Counted from the stretch's first letter, positions 45,572-55,631 are shown. The stretch: DNA of 64,000 bases from Trinickia caryophylli (GCF_034424545.1 NZ_CP139970.1:1240001-1304000), one strand, 5' to 3'. The notes: a model not told the origin generated them from the letters alone. Numbers and translations: made by a program.

Positions 45572-46831
45572 ATGCCAAACGTCAGAAAAACCCCGTATTA
45601 TCAGATGGAGTCAGGAGTTTTATATTCCAGCAAGCGGTGGAAGTGTTACTCCGGCATGGTCGGCTGCGTACCCATCGACACGCAGCAAAAAATCTCGTTC
45701 GACCGGCGTGCGCCGAATGGACCGCCCACGCCTCCACCGAAATCACAGACTCCAGCCGCGACGCATAACTCGTCCCCTACTGCCCCAGCCTCCCCCAAAC
45801 CGCCCGCCAAGCCACAGTTGAGCGCGACGCCTCAAGACGCGGAACAAGCCGATAAGTTGCCGCAGTTCGATCTTCAGGACGTCCCGAGAGCGATGGACAA
45901 AATGGGCTGGTCGATTGCGGCCAAACTTGCACGCGAATGGTTCGCTAGCCCAAGCCACGTTTATAACGACGATCTCAATTCGGCTCAGCCGCTTGACGAC
46001 ACAACCGTTACGCTGGAATGGATATTAAAATTTCGCGGCGCAGCCAAGCGATTCGATCAACTTACCCAGCAGGCAATTTACACGCCGAATGCCGCTCGGG
46101 CCATAGCGAAGGTCTTGACACCCATAGTCGAGAAGAGTTTTTCGGCCGGGCAATTGAACGCGGCAGGTATCGTCATCGACACCTCCTCGTTTCTGAAGAG
46201 CCCGCTCCAGTTTCACGTCGCCTGGGGATTCCAGTACCAGCCCGTGTCATCCCTCGACACGCTCGACGGCACCGCGATGACTGATCTGACCGGCGCTTTA
46301 GCGAACTTCAACTTCTACGCAGCGGTAGGGAAGGCGACCGCTACCGGCGAACGTTATTACAAGTACGAAGGCAAGAACAGGATATTCTGCCTCGAACCGG
46401 TTGCGCAGATTACCCACATCTATGTTTATATCAAGGACAGCTACTCGTTCAACGACGATTCCCATTCCAAGAGCCAGTACCTCGGCCACTGGAACAAGAG
46501 CGGGATGGTTTTGTCTTACATTGCAGCCATCAACGATTTTTTCAAGAGCAGCAACTTGAATGTTGGGAACTCGACCGTCGAGGAGTGGCGTTACCTCCCT
46601 GAGGGGGATGAGGTCGACAAGCCGATCGACAAGCGCACCAGCCTGTTTCGAAAGTTTTTGGCGAAGGATGTCTACTGGCCAGTTCATAACAAGACTTACC
46701 GCGAGTGGAGATCAGCGCATAATCGCGGGGGCGACTTTATCGTCTACAGTAAGCCCAAACTCATCAAGCTGGACAAGCCGATCGCGCTGAAATTTGACAC
46801 CGTATGCAGAACCATCCCGGCCGAGCCATGA
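45572..46831 (+). CDS. DUF6402-like protein, candidate T6SS effector
   Basis: The 419-aa protein has a Pro/Thr-rich linker (about 50-90) after a short N-terminal segment and then a DUF6402-like domain: SIAAKLAREWFASPSHVYND, DTTVTLEWILKF, TDLTGALANFNFYAAVGKAT, DSYSFNDDSHSKSQYLGHW and WRSAHNRGGDFIVYSKPK. DUF6402 proteins occur in Burkholderia-group genomes near T6SS genes. No signal peptide. GC content is lower than in the tss genes. The next gene overlaps its stop and encodes a membrane protein, the pattern of an effector/immunity pair. Activity unknown; family assignment from memory of conserved motifs. Confidence 0.7.
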   Translation: MPNVRKTPYYQMESGVLYSSKRWKCYSGMVGCVPIDTQQKISFDRRAPNGPPTPPPKSQTPAATHNSSPTAPASPKPPAKPQLSATPQDAEQADKLPQFDLQDVPRAMDKMGWSIAAKLAREWFASPSHVYNDDLNSAQPLDDTTVTLEWILKFRGAAKRFDQLTQQAIYTPNAARAIAKVLTPIVEKSFSAGQLNAAGIVIDTSSFLKSPLQFHVAWGFQYQPVSSLDTLDGTAMTDLTGALANFNFYAAVGKATATGERYYKYEGKNRIFCLEPVAQITHIYVYIKDSYSFNDDSHSKSQYLGHWNKSGMVLSYIAAINDFFKSSNLNVGNSTVEEWRYLPEGDEVDKPIDKRTSLFRKFLAKDVYWPVHNKTYREWRSAHNRGGDFIVYSKPKLIKLDKPIALKFDTVCRTIPAEP

Positions 46832-47487
46832 AGGCGATCTCCATCATCCTCAAGACGGCCTTGGCCGCTATCGTCGTATGTCTGGTCGTTGGTATCGCGT
46901 GGATGTTCGTGCCCGCCGATGCCAGAAATACCATCACGCTTTTCTCGATCAAGAACGCGAAGAGCGTGATCTTCGCCGTCACGTCGCTCTTCTTCATGCT
47001 CTACCTTTACCGGCTTGTCAGAAGCCTCGACCATTTCAATCGATCGAAGCGCGTAGGACTAGCGATCGTCACGCTGGGCTTTTTGGCTTTCTTCTATCTC
47101 GTCAACTTTCACCAGTTCGCGACTGACGATACCGATTGCCAGCGCTTCAACTACAACGCAAAGCTAAACGGCGGCATCAAGCGGGTCGACGGTACAACCT
47201 ATATCGTCAACATCTGCGGAAGTGGCGGAGGCCACAGCAATGGCTTCTTTGCGGATCAGGAAGAGCAGGTCAAAATCACCGTAGCCGATGCGCATGGGTC
47301 GACGCTGGCCACTCGACAATTTTTCATCTTCTGGGGCGCTCGACCAGGCACCGAACCGATCGAGATCCGTGACGGCAAGCTGATCTACTTCGACGCATCC
47401 GATGAATACGACGGAGAGAGGCATATCTCGATGCCGCCAACCACTATCGACTGGATCGCCGCGAGAATTCCGGTTTGGCTTCGCTGA
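46828..47487 (+). CDS. Membrane protein, candidate immunity partner of the DUF6402 protein
   Basis: This 219-aa protein has three hydrophobic helices in its N-terminal half (TALAAIVVCLVVGIAWMFV; SVIFAVTSLFFMLYLYRLV; VGLAIVTLGFLAFFYLVNF) and a soluble C-terminal half with Cys (NICGSGGGHSNGFF). ATG 46828 overlaps the DUF6402 stop (ATGA); an upstream ATG at 46804 is possible. Not recognised as a family. Placement suggests protection against, or export of, the upstream protein. Confidence 0.65.
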   Translation: MKAISIILKTALAAIVVCLVVGIAWMFVPADARNTITLFSIKNAKSVIFAVTSLFFMLYLYRLVRSLDHFNRSKRVGLAIVTLGFLAFFYLVNFHQFATDDTDCQRFNYNAKLNGGIKRVDGTTYIVNICGSGGGHSNGFFADQEEQVKITVADAHGSTLATRQFFIFWGARPGTEPIEIRDGKLIYFDASDEYDGERHISMPPTTIDWIAARIPVWLR

Positions 47488-47827
47488 GACGCGGAAAGGC
47501 GATGTTGACAGCCACTTGCGGTGCTCGGTCTCGGGCAGATCTGCCATCGCGTCGAGCGATTGCGCGATCGCCCACTGCCTATGCACACATGCGCCGCGTA
47601 GCAGCTAGCACCCCGACTCGGGGGCAACCATCTCCTGCCGGCATCGGCTTTGACGCCGAATTTTTCCGGGGCTCGCGGCCTAGGCGGCACCACCGTCGGC
47701 GCGACGAGTAGTCCCGCGGAGTCGAAGTCCCAACCGCGATCGCGCCAGATGTTGAGATTTGTCCGCCGGCTCCCGGGCGCGCGCGCCGCGCGGCCGGCCG
47801 TTTTCCCTCCCGCTCCTCCCTTACCGC
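47488..47827. other. 340-base gap between cargo pair and tssA
   Basis: No supported gene on either strand. It holds the ends of the plus-strand cargo transcript and the long minus-strand tss operon. A minus-strand frame around 47610-47760 translates smoothly (WRDRGWDFDSAGLLVAPTVV) but lacks a start and may be a gene remnant left by cargo exchange. Confidence 0.45.
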
Positions 47828-48934
47828 TCAGGAGTCCTGCTTCACGCCAAGCAGTTCGCGCAGATGCGCGAGCGAGCCATCGTCCTTGACGACATGCTCG
47901 AGCCACCGGTGCAACGGCATATCGGCCCATTCGGCAGCCTTGTCGGCGAGATAGGCGGCGGGACTATGGGGCTCGGTCGCCCGAAAGAACTCGGCAACGG
48001 CCCGCAATTGGGCAACGGCATCGGCACGGGTATGAATGACACCGGGTTGCCGGCTCGGCAACGAAGGCGCGGTCATGGCGGCCCCTTGTGAAATCGGAGT
48101 CTTGAAAGTCGGCTCGGCCCGCTCGGGCTGCACCGGCGCGGCATCGGACTTCGCCTCGGGCGACGCGTCGGCGCTCACGCCCACATCCTTCGCGAACCGC
48201 TCGGCAAGGCCGTACACGAGCTCGTACGCCTCTTTCGGTTGACGGAAGCTCGGCGCCGCGTCCTTCGCCCGCGCGTCGAGGACGCTCTCGAGCGCCTTCA
48301 TCGCCGCCTCGAAGGCCTTGAGGTCCGCCAGCAGCGCCTTGTAGAACGCTGTCGGAGTGGTGCGCTTGGCCGCATCGATCTGCTCGAACGAAGGCTTGCC
48401 GCGCAAGATGTCCTGCGCATGATCGGGGTCGCGCCGTGCTGCCTGCGCAGCAAGCGTGGCCACATCCCAATCGATCGCCGTAAAGCTGCCGCTCGACGTC
48501 TCGGTCAGCGGCATTTCGCGCAGGAGCTGCGCGGTACGCCCGACGAGCCAGCTCACGTTGCCGAGACGATATTCCGTGTCGTCGCCCTCGGGCAGCGGAT
48601 GCACCGTGTCCCAATACTGCTCGCACAGTCCCGCCAACAGCTGATAACCGAGCGTGAGGCCCGGCACACCCTGCTTGACCGCCAGCGCTTCGGTCAACCA
48701 GGCCGCGAGGCGCAGATCTTTCGTCTGCGTGCGCAGCAGCTCGGAGGCGCGGTCGATCACGAAGCCCCAATCGGCCTCCTTGATTTCGGTCACCCACTCG
48801 CCCTGGTCGAGCGAAGGGTCGTCGAACCGGCGGGCGTGCTGGATCGCATCGAAATCGTTGGAGAACAACAAGTCGTCGCCGCAAGGCGACGCGCCGCCGA
48901 GCGGTGCGATGAGCGGCGCGAGATCGATTGCCAT
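47828..48934 (-). CDS. tssA: T6SS assembly cap protein TssA
   Basis: The 368-aa protein has the ImpA_N domain: PLGGASPCGDDLLFSNDFDA at the start and ADWGFVIDRASELLRTQTKD after it. A variable linker (about 250-310) and a C-terminal domain follow (AYLADKAAEWADMPLHRWLE). TssA primes baseplate and sheath polymerisation. It is the last gene of the minus operon, starting one base after the clpV stop. Confidence 0.92.
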   Translation of the reverse strand: MAIDLAPLIAPLGGASPCGDDLLFSNDFDAIQHARRFDDPSLDQGEWVTEIKEADWGFVIDRASELLRTQTKDLRLAAWLTEALAVKQGVPGLTLGYQLLAGLCEQYWDTVHPLPEGDDTEYRLGNVSWLVGRTAQLLREMPLTETSSGSFTAIDWDVATLAAQAARRDPDHAQDILRGKPSFEQIDAAKRTTPTAFYKALLADLKAFEAAMKALESVLDARAKDAAPSFRQPKEAYELVYGLAERFAKDVGVSADASPEAKSDAAPVQPERAEPTFKTPISQGAAMTAPSLPSRQPGVIHTRADAVAQLRAVAEFFRATEPHSPAAYLADKAAEWADMPLHRWLEHVVKDDGSLAHLRELLGVKQDS

Positions 48935-48935
48935 A

Positions 48936-51590
48936 TCAGACCACCGTGTATTCGAATTCACCGTTTTCGCCGGCACGCACGGCAATGCGCTCGATCCGGG
49001 CGCCCTCCGCCACGCGCGCGAGCACCTGCTGCGCCAGCTCCGGCAACAGCGTCCCGTTCAGAATGTGGTCGACGTTGCGCGCCCCCGAATCGACTTCCGT
49101 GCAACGCGCGAGCACCGCCTCGACGAGCGATTCGTCCCAGGCGAACTCGGCGCGATGATTGGCGGCGATGCGCTCGCGGATGCGGCCGAGCTTGAGCGCG
49201 ATGATTTCCGCCAGCACGTCGTCCGAAATCGGGTAATACGGAATCACCTTTACACGCCCGAGGAAGGCCGGCTTGAACGTCTTGTAGAGCTGCGGCCGCA
49301 GCGCTTCGGACAGCGCGTCCGCATCGGGCAGTTCCTCGGCCGGCTTGTTCAGGCAGGCCTGCATCACGGCCGAGGAGCCGACGTTCGAGGTAAGGATGAT
49401 CAGCGCGTGGCGGAAATCGATCTCGCGGCCCTCCGCGTCGTCCAGCGTGCCCTTGTCGAACACCTGGAAGAACATTTCGAGCACATCGGGGTGTGCCTTC
49501 TCGACTTCGTCGAGCAGCACCACCGAGTACGGGTTACGCCGCACGGCCTCTGTCAGCACTCCGCCCTCGCCGTAGCCGACGTAGCCCGGGGGCGAGCCCT
49601 TGAGCCCGGAGACGCTGTGCGCCTCCTGGTACTCGCTCATGTTGATCGTAATGAGCTTGCGCTCGCCACCGTAGAGAATGTCGGCCAGCGCGAGCGCAGT
49701 TTCGGTCTTGCCGACGCCCGAGGGCCCGACGAAGAGGAAGACGCCGCGCGGCTTGTTCGGATCTTCGAGGCTGGCGCTCGCGGTGCGCACGCGCTGCGCG
49801 ATTGCGTCGAGTGCGTGGTCCTGCCCGATCACGCGCGCGGCGAGCAGATCCTTGAGCGTGAGCACGGTACGGATCTCATCCTTCACCATGCGTCCGAGCG
49901 GAATGCCGGTCCACGATGCGACGATCTCCGCAACGACGTGCCCATCGACTTGCAGCGGGACCATCGGTCTCGGCTGCTGGAGCGCCTGCAGCGCCGCCGT
50001 CTGCTCGGCGAGCTCGGCCCGCACCGCGTCGACCTCGCCGGGCGCGGCCTCCTCCAGTGCCTTGCGCAGCCCTTCGAGGCGCTTGACGAGTGCCCGCTCG
50101 GATTCGTAGCGCGCCTCGTCCGCTGCAAGCGTCTCGAGTTCCGTTGCGCGCGCCTCGCGCAATGCCACGAGGCGCTCGTCGTGCGCCGGGCCGGGCGCGC
50201 CGGCAAGCACTTCTCGCTCGAGCGCCGCAATCTCCGCGTCGATGCGCTCGATGCGCTTGCGCGCGTCGTCGATGACGGCCGGTGTCGAGCCATGGGCGAG
50301 CGCCACCTTCGCGCACGCGGTGTCGAGCACGCCGATCGCCTTGTCGGGAAGCTGCCGCCCGGTGATGTAGCGATGCGAGAGCCGCACCGCTTCGGTGATC
50401 GCCTCGTCGAGAATCCGCACGTTGAAATGCCCCTCCATGCGCGGCGCGAGGCCGCGTACCATTGCGGCTGCAAGCGTCTCGCCCGGCTCGTCGATCTTCA
50501 CGACCTGGAAGCGCCGCGCGAGCGCGACATCCTTCTCGAAGTATTTGCGATACTCGCTCCAGGTCGTCGCCGCGATCGTGCGCAGCTCGCCGCGCGCCAG
50601 CGCCGGCTTGAGCAGGTTCGCGGCGTCGTTCTGGCCTGCCTGCCCGCCGGCGCCGATGATCGTATGCGCCTCATCGATGAAGAGCACGATCGGCACAACG
50701 CTTTTTTTCACCTCATCGATCACGCTCTTGAGCCGGTTCTCGAACTCGCCCTTCACACTGGCACCCGCCTGCAGCAGCCCCATATCGAGCACGTGCAGCG
50801 CCACGCCCTTGAGCGGCTCGGGCACGTCGTCCACGGCGATGCGCAGCGCGAGCCCTTCGACCACGGCCGTCTTGCCGACGCCGGCCTCGCCCGTCAGGAT
50901 CGGATTGTTCTGCCGGCGGCGCATGAGAATGTCGATCGTTTGCCGGATCTCGGCTTCGCGCCCGATCACCGGGTCGATCTTGCCTTCCTTCGCGCGCTGC
51001 GTGAGGTTCGTCGTATAGGTATCGAGCGCCGGCGTCTTCGATGCGCCCGGCGCCGCAAGATCCTGCACGGCACCGTCTGCCGCGCCCGTCGAAGCCTGGT
51101 GCGCCGGCTCGGGGGCCTCGCGCGAGCCCGCCGTGGCTTCGTCGAAATTGTGCTTGAGCTGCTCCACGGCAATGCGGCCGAACACCGGCGACATGCGCTG
51201 CGCGAACTGCGCCAGATCCGAGGTGCTCAACAGCGCGAGCAGCAGGTGGCCCGAGCGGATGCGGCCCGTTTGCGAGTCGAGCGACGCGATCAGCCACGCC
51301 TGCTCGAACAGCGAAATCAGATGCGGCGAAAACACGGGCGTGCGTGTATTGCCCGTCTTCAGGCGCCCGAGCTCGCGCTCGAGGTCCGCACGCAGTTGAT
51401 CGGCGCTGAGCTTGTCCGCGCGCAGCACCGCGCGCAGGTCGCTGCCGGCGTCGTCGAGCAGCGTCAAAAAGAGATGCTCGAGGTCGACCTCGTAATGCCC
51501 GCGCGCGAGGCACAAGCTTGCGGCGCGCGTGGCCGCGTCCAGGCACAACGCGTCGAGCTTGGCGATGAGAGTCTTCAAAGGCGTACTCAT
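48936..51590 (-). CDS. clpV: T6SS sheath-recycling ATPase TssH (ClpV)
   Basis: The 884-aa AAA+ unfoldase has a Clp N-domain, two ATPase modules and a middle coiled coil. Walker A1 is GEAGVGKTA (about 233) with LFIDEAH; Walker A2 is GPSGVGKTE (about 623) with LLDEVEKAH. It disassembles contracted TssB/TssC sheaths using ATP. ATG 51590 (MSTPLKTLIAKLD) gives the usual N-terminus; the frame extends upstream without support. The antisense ORF on the plus strand is not coding. Confidence 0.95.
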   Translation of the reverse strand: MSTPLKTLIAKLDALCLDAATRAASLCLARGHYEVDLEHLFLTLLDDAGSDLRAVLRADKLSADQLRADLERELGRLKTGNTRTPVFSPHLISLFEQAWLIASLDSQTGRIRSGHLLLALLSTSDLAQFAQRMSPVFGRIAVEQLKHNFDEATAGSREAPEPAHQASTGAADGAVQDLAAPGASKTPALDTYTTNLTQRAKEGKIDPVIGREAEIRQTIDILMRRRQNNPILTGEAGVGKTAVVEGLALRIAVDDVPEPLKGVALHVLDMGLLQAGASVKGEFENRLKSVIDEVKKSVVPIVLFIDEAHTIIGAGGQAGQNDAANLLKPALARGELRTIAATTWSEYRKYFEKDVALARRFQVVKIDEPGETLAAAMVRGLAPRMEGHFNVRILDEAITEAVRLSHRYITGRQLPDKAIGVLDTACAKVALAHGSTPAVIDDARKRIERIDAEIAALEREVLAGAPGPAHDERLVALREARATELETLAADEARYESERALVKRLEGLRKALEEAAPGEVDAVRAELAEQTAALQALQQPRPMVPLQVDGHVVAEIVASWTGIPLGRMVKDEIRTVLTLKDLLAARVIGQDHALDAIAQRVRTASASLEDPNKPRGVFLFVGPSGVGKTETALALADILYGGERKLITINMSEYQEAHSVSGLKGSPPGYVGYGEGGVLTEAVRRNPYSVVLLDEVEKAHPDVLEMFFQVFDKGTLDDAEGREIDFRHALIILTSNVGSSAVMQACLNKPAEELPDADALSEALRPQLYKTFKPAFLGRVKVIPYYPISDDVLAEIIALKLGRIRERIAANHRAEFAWDESLVEAVLARCTEVDSGARNVDHILNGTLLPELAQQVLARVAEGARIERIAVRAGENGEFEYTVV

Positions 51591-51615
51591 GGGTCGGGGT
51601 TCCGTAGTCTCGAAA

Positions 51616-52689
51616 TCAGTGGATGACGTGCAGCTCGTAGCGAGCGTCGTCACGGTCGTGGTCGGCATCGCGCGTGCACAGGAAGGCATCCCAGCCGAGC
51701 CGTGCGCCTTCGCCGAGGATGCTCGTGCCAACCTCGTGCCGAGCCAGCACGAGCGACACTTCGTACTCGATCATCACGCCGACGAGCACCTTCAGCATGC
51801 GCTCGAGCGCAACCGCGCGCGACGCGCCGGGCAGGAACGCCTCATACTCGACCTTGCGCAGCGGCCCGATGACAAGCCGCGCACGCATGTCACGCTGCCA
51901 GACCCGCTCGCCGGCGAGCGCACTCGCGCCGAGCACGGCATTCGCGCGGCCGACCTGCGTCATGCGCTCGGGCGGCACCGCGTACCACTTGCCAGCGAAC
52001 TGCTCGACGCACACCGGTACGCCGAAGTAATCGGCAAGCACCCGCTGCAGATAGGCGGCCGACATCGGCCGGTGCCGCGCCGGAACCGCATAGCCCGCCA
52101 GCGCCTCTTCGGCGATTGCGCCGCTGCCTTCGGCCAGGGCCGCGCGCGTCGGCGCGTGCGCGAGCCCGCCCAGCGCGAGCAACAGTGGCATGTACCGCTC
52201 GTCGCGATCGAGCTCGTAATGAAAGGGCAGCCGGTACTTTTTCCATGCCGCGTAAAAGAGCGCGGTGGCGCGGCTCGAAAAAACGTCGAAGAACTCACGT
52301 GCCGCGTGATCGCGCTGGATCTGCTCGCGAGCGACGAGTTGCTCGGTGTAGTGAAGCGGCAATGCGCCCTGCCCGCCCAGCAAACCGAAAAACGACGGCG
52401 TCAGATCGACGCGCGCGAGCGCCGGCGCATCGCCGAGCGCGTCATTGGGGAGCACCGTGCCCGTTTCGTCGTAAGCTATCGCGCGCTCGAGCTCGCTCGG
52501 CGCGAAGGTGAGTGCCAGCGTGTTGCAAAAGCCGATACGCTCCCCCGGCCGCTCGCCCGCATGCCGCGGGCCGCGCTGTGCGAACCACACCTCGAGCATG
52601 CGTACGGCTTGAAAGAACTGGAAGCGGTAGGGCTCGTCGACGAGCCGCTGCACTACGCCAGCGTCGATTCTGCGCTGCGCGGCTTGCAT
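51616..52689 (-). CDS. tssG: T6SS baseplate protein TssG
   Basis: The 357-aa protein has the TssG pattern: PYRFQFFQAVRMLE near the N-terminus, VDLTPSFFGLLGGQGALPLH in the middle, and GPLRKVEYEAFLPG towards the end. It forms the baseplate wedge with TssE, TssF and TssK. Its start overlaps tssF by 37 bases, implying coupling. Confidence 0.92.
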   Translation of the reverse strand: MQAAQRRIDAGVVQRLVDEPYRFQFFQAVRMLEVWFAQRGPRHAGERPGERIGFCNTLALTFAPSELERAIAYDETGTVLPNDALGDAPALARVDLTPSFFGLLGGQGALPLHYTEQLVAREQIQRDHAAREFFDVFSSRATALFYAAWKKYRLPFHYELDRDERYMPLLLALGGLAHAPTRAALAEGSGAIAEEALAGYAVPARHRPMSAAYLQRVLADYFGVPVCVEQFAGKWYAVPPERMTQVGRANAVLGASALAGERVWQRDMRARLVIGPLRKVEYEAFLPGASRAVALERMLKVLVGVMIEYEVSLVLARHEVGTSILGEGARLGWDAFLCTRDADHDRDDARYELHVIH

Positions 52690-54491
52690 CGCACGATCTC
52701 CTCGCCGGTGCGCTTCGAAACGACCACCAGCTGTATGAAACTGTTCAAATTCACATAAAGCCCGAAAAACGTATCGAGCACGCGCACGAACGAGGCGAGG
52801 CTCGTGCCGACGAAGTTGCCCTCGTCGATGGTGAGCCGGATCTCGGTGCCGCGCACGAAGGTCGCGTATGGCTCACCCGGCATCCATTGGCAGGCCGCGC
52901 GCCGCTCGATCTCGACGAGGCCCGCGACATGACGCGCCGAAACGGGGGTACGCCGCAAATCGTAGAGCACGAGCACCTCTTTGAGTGCATCGAGTTCGCT
53001 GCCGGCGAGCGATACATGGTTGAGCGCGAGGTGCGACAAGAGCCGCCAATGCATGGACGAGCCGCGTTCGATGCGCACGCTCGGCGTCGGGCGGCAAAGC
53101 ATCGAAATGGGCTCGGCGAAAACGTCGGGATCCGCGAAGAGATCCCCGCCGGCCAGCCCGATGGCGAGGCGCGCAGGCAGGTTCCGGTTCGTGCAGGTGA
53201 GCGCAAGGCTCGCTGTATCGGTTTGCGCCCGGGAAGGCTCGAAGGCGCTGTCGACGATCGAAAGCTCCGTCTCGTAGCCAGGGCTTTGCTCGGCCACCCG
53301 AGGATCGCGGCGGGCGAACCAATAGCGCCCGACACGCTGCGCCTCGTCGTGGTGCAGTGCATAGAATGGACGGAACTCTGTAACCGTCTGCTCGTGAACT
53401 CGCTCCTTGACCACGTGCACGGTATCGATCGAATAGACCTCGTAGGCGCTGGCATGCTCCGCATCCGCGATCACCGGGTACGACACGGCCTCGTGACTCA
53501 CGCGAATGGGCTCGCCGCGCCGCGCGAAAAGATTGACGACGGGCGTCGCGAAGAGCCGCAGATGATGCGCGGCCAGCGATTCGATGAGCCGCGCCGATTG
53601 CGTGTCGCCGCGGGCCTGCGCGAGTACGACGTGCAGCGTCAGCCGCCGGCATCGGCCGCTCGCCTGCAGCATGGCGCCGAAATCGAAATCGATGAAGTCG
53701 AACTTCTCGGGAAACGCGAAATACTCGGTCAACAACCGATAAGCCGGATGCGACTTCGCCGGATAGTCGATGAGGGCTTCACCGTCGGCGACACCGGCCT
53801 GCGCGAGCGGCACCGACGCAAGGCGCGCCCACTGCGGGCGGTCATCGGATTCGACATAGGCTTCCACGGCCTTGATGAAAAGGCCGTCGGCAAGCGCCGC
53901 GATGAACGACTGTTCGCCGTGCAGGTAGGCGCGCAACGCACCGAGGCCGAGCGCGGACAACGTCCGGCTGTCCGAGGTCGTCTCGAACGTGAACGAAACG
54001 ACGGTCGATGCGTTCGCCGGTAAAACCGGCGCGTGAGCGGGCAGTGCGGCAACGGGGCGACATTCGGCGCGCGCGATCCGCAACGGCGCGAGCGTCACGT
54101 CGTAGGCGGTGCGAAACCGGCATCGCACGCCGCGCACTTCGCGGCTGAGCAGTTCGGTGCCGCGTGCGATGGTGACGGGCTTGTCGAGCGCTACCGCCGC
54201 TTGCGCACCGAACTGGGCGATCGAGCACGACGGAAACGGCCGCAGATAATGCGGATAGAGCACCTCGAAGAGCGCCTCGGTCAGTTCGGGATACTCGTCT
54301 TCGAGTTTCTTGTCGACGCGCGCGCTGAGCAGCGCGAAGGAGTCGATCATGCGATCGACGTGCGGATCGTCGCTTTGTGCGGCCGCTATCGCGAGACGCG
54401 CCGCGATCTTCGGATAGCGATCGGCGAAACCACGCGAATATTCCCGCAAGAATGCCAGCTCTCGCTCGTAGTACGGCAGCAACGCATCCAT
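52653..54491 (-). CDS. tssF: T6SS baseplate protein TssF
   Basis: The 612-aa protein starts MDALLPYYERELAFLREYSR and continues DDPHVDRMIDSFALLSARVD, both TssF signatures. It is the main baseplate wedge subunit with TssG. It lies 52 bases downstream of tssE and overlaps tssG. Confidence 0.94.
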   Translation of the reverse strand: MDALLPYYERELAFLREYSRGFADRYPKIAARLAIAAAQSDDPHVDRMIDSFALLSARVDKKLEDEYPELTEALFEVLYPHYLRPFPSCSIAQFGAQAAVALDKPVTIARGTELLSREVRGVRCRFRTAYDVTLAPLRIARAECRPVAALPAHAPVLPANASTVVSFTFETTSDSRTLSALGLGALRAYLHGEQSFIAALADGLFIKAVEAYVESDDRPQWARLASVPLAQAGVADGEALIDYPAKSHPAYRLLTEYFAFPEKFDFIDFDFGAMLQASGRCRRLTLHVVLAQARGDTQSARLIESLAAHHLRLFATPVVNLFARRGEPIRVSHEAVSYPVIADAEHASAYEVYSIDTVHVVKERVHEQTVTEFRPFYALHHDEAQRVGRYWFARRDPRVAEQSPGYETELSIVDSAFEPSRAQTDTASLALTCTNRNLPARLAIGLAGGDLFADPDVFAEPISMLCRPTPSVRIERGSSMHWRLLSHLALNHVSLAGSELDALKEVLVLYDLRRTPVSARHVAGLVEIERRAACQWMPGEPYATFVRGTEIRLTIDEGNFVGTSLASFVRVLDTFFGLYVNLNSFIQLVVVSKRTGEEIVRCKPRSAESTLA

Positions 54492-54543
54492 CGATCTTCC
54501 CCGAGCGTGAGCTTCCCGCTTTAATCCTTCTGTTGCCTCGTGC

Positions 54544-55050
54544 TCATTCGTAGACGCGCGTACGGGCGGCGTCCGCGGCGCGGCGCGAGCGCATCACCGA
54601 ATATTGCAGCGTCGACGCCTGCAGCATGGCATCGAAGCTGACCGGCTCTTCGGCCGGATGCACGACGAGCTTCGCACGAATCACGAAATAGAGCGCATTG
54701 GTTGATTGCGTGTCGACTTCGAGCGCCACCGTCACTTCGCGCAAGCGCGGCTCATGCCGGTCGATCGCGTAGCGGATCGACTCGCAGATGAACGTACGGT
54801 CGTCATGGCTCGTCAGGCTTCTGCCCGCGAAATCGTTGAGGCCGTAAGTGAGCACCGAGCGCTTGCATTGCTCGAGCTTTTCCAGCTCCACTTCCGTGAG
54901 GGCAATGCGCGTGTTCAGAAGCGATTCGACATCGCTCGCCACGCGGCTCTTGAGCTCCTCGAGCGACAGCTGCCGCATGGCAGCCGGTGCCGGCGAGCGC
55001 GGATCGTCATCGAATAGCTTGTCGAGCAAGCTCGGTTCAAAACGCTTCAT
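54544..55050 (-). CDS. tssE: T6SS baseplate protein TssE (gp25-like)
   Basis: The 168-aa protein has the gp25/lysozyme-like fold: an N-terminal LLDKLFDD and the core SVLTYGLNDFAGRSLTS, then ICESIRYAIDRHEPRL. It links baseplate and sheath. Between hcp and tssF in the minus operon. Confidence 0.92.
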   Translation of the reverse strand: MKRFEPSLLDKLFDDDPRSPAPAAMRQLSLEELKSRVASDVESLLNTRIALTEVELEKLEQCKRSVLTYGLNDFAGRSLTSHDDRTFICESIRYAIDRHEPRLREVTVALEVDTQSTNALYFVIRAKLVVHPAEEPVSFDAMLQASTLQYSVMRSRRAADAARTRVYE

Positions 55051-55127
55051 GGGACAGCACCGCCTGCTCTCGTCGCGCCAAAAAGGCCGCGCGGCCGAAC
55101 GGCCGCGCGGACATTACCGTGACGCCG

Positions 55128-55631
55128 TCAGACCGCGTAGGTCTTGTCGTTCTTCGTCAGGCTCCAGGCACCCTGTGCGTTGCCGCCCTGGTTACCGCCG
55201 ATCTTTTGCTGCGTGTACTTCCATTGAACGGCCGCGTACTTGAGCGAAAACGTTTCCGTCGGCAGGCCTTCATTGACCACGCTCGGCGAAATGCTCGAAA
55301 TGATCACGTACTTGAGCTTGATCTCGAGGTACTTGACGCGCTTGCCCTCGCCGTCCGAGCGCATGAAGTCGATCGTGACTTCGTCGAACGTGGTGCCACC
55401 CGAGGCGTGCTGATAAAGCAGCGGGCTCACGACGTCGATGTCCTTCGTGAACGTCATGTCGGAGTGCTCGCAGCGCTCCGACGTGTGGCCGCCCGCGGTC
55501 GACGCCGTGGCCGAGCGCGGCTGCGTGATCGAATGATTCCACGAGGCGAGCTCGATCCAGTTCAGATGATCCTTGTCGGCCGATTCGCCTTTGATGGCGG
55601 GGTTGCCGAACTGCATGTACATGTCCTTCAT
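55128..55631 (-). CDS. hcp: T6SS tube protein Hcp (TssD)
   Basis: The 167-aa protein stacks as hexamers into the inner tube. Matching segments are KDMYMQFGNPAIKGES, DVVSPLLYQHASGGTTFDEV and YLEIKLKYVIISSISPSVV. The gaps on each side (77 and 78 bases) allow separate control or processing, as Hcp is needed in excess. Confidence 0.93.
   Translation of the reverse strand: MKDMYMQFGNPAIKGESADKDHLNWIELASWNHSITQPRSATASTAGGHTSERCEHSDMTFTKDIDVVSPLLYQHASGGTTFDEVTIDFMRSDGEGKRVKYLEIKLKYVIISSISPSVVNEGLPTETFSLKYAAVQWKYTQQKIGGNQGGNAQGAWSLTKNDKTYAV

Noticed and set aside
48654..51626. A 990-codon open frame on the plus strand opposite clpV
   Set aside because: Antisense shadow of clpV with no recognisable domain and Arg/Leu-rich composition.
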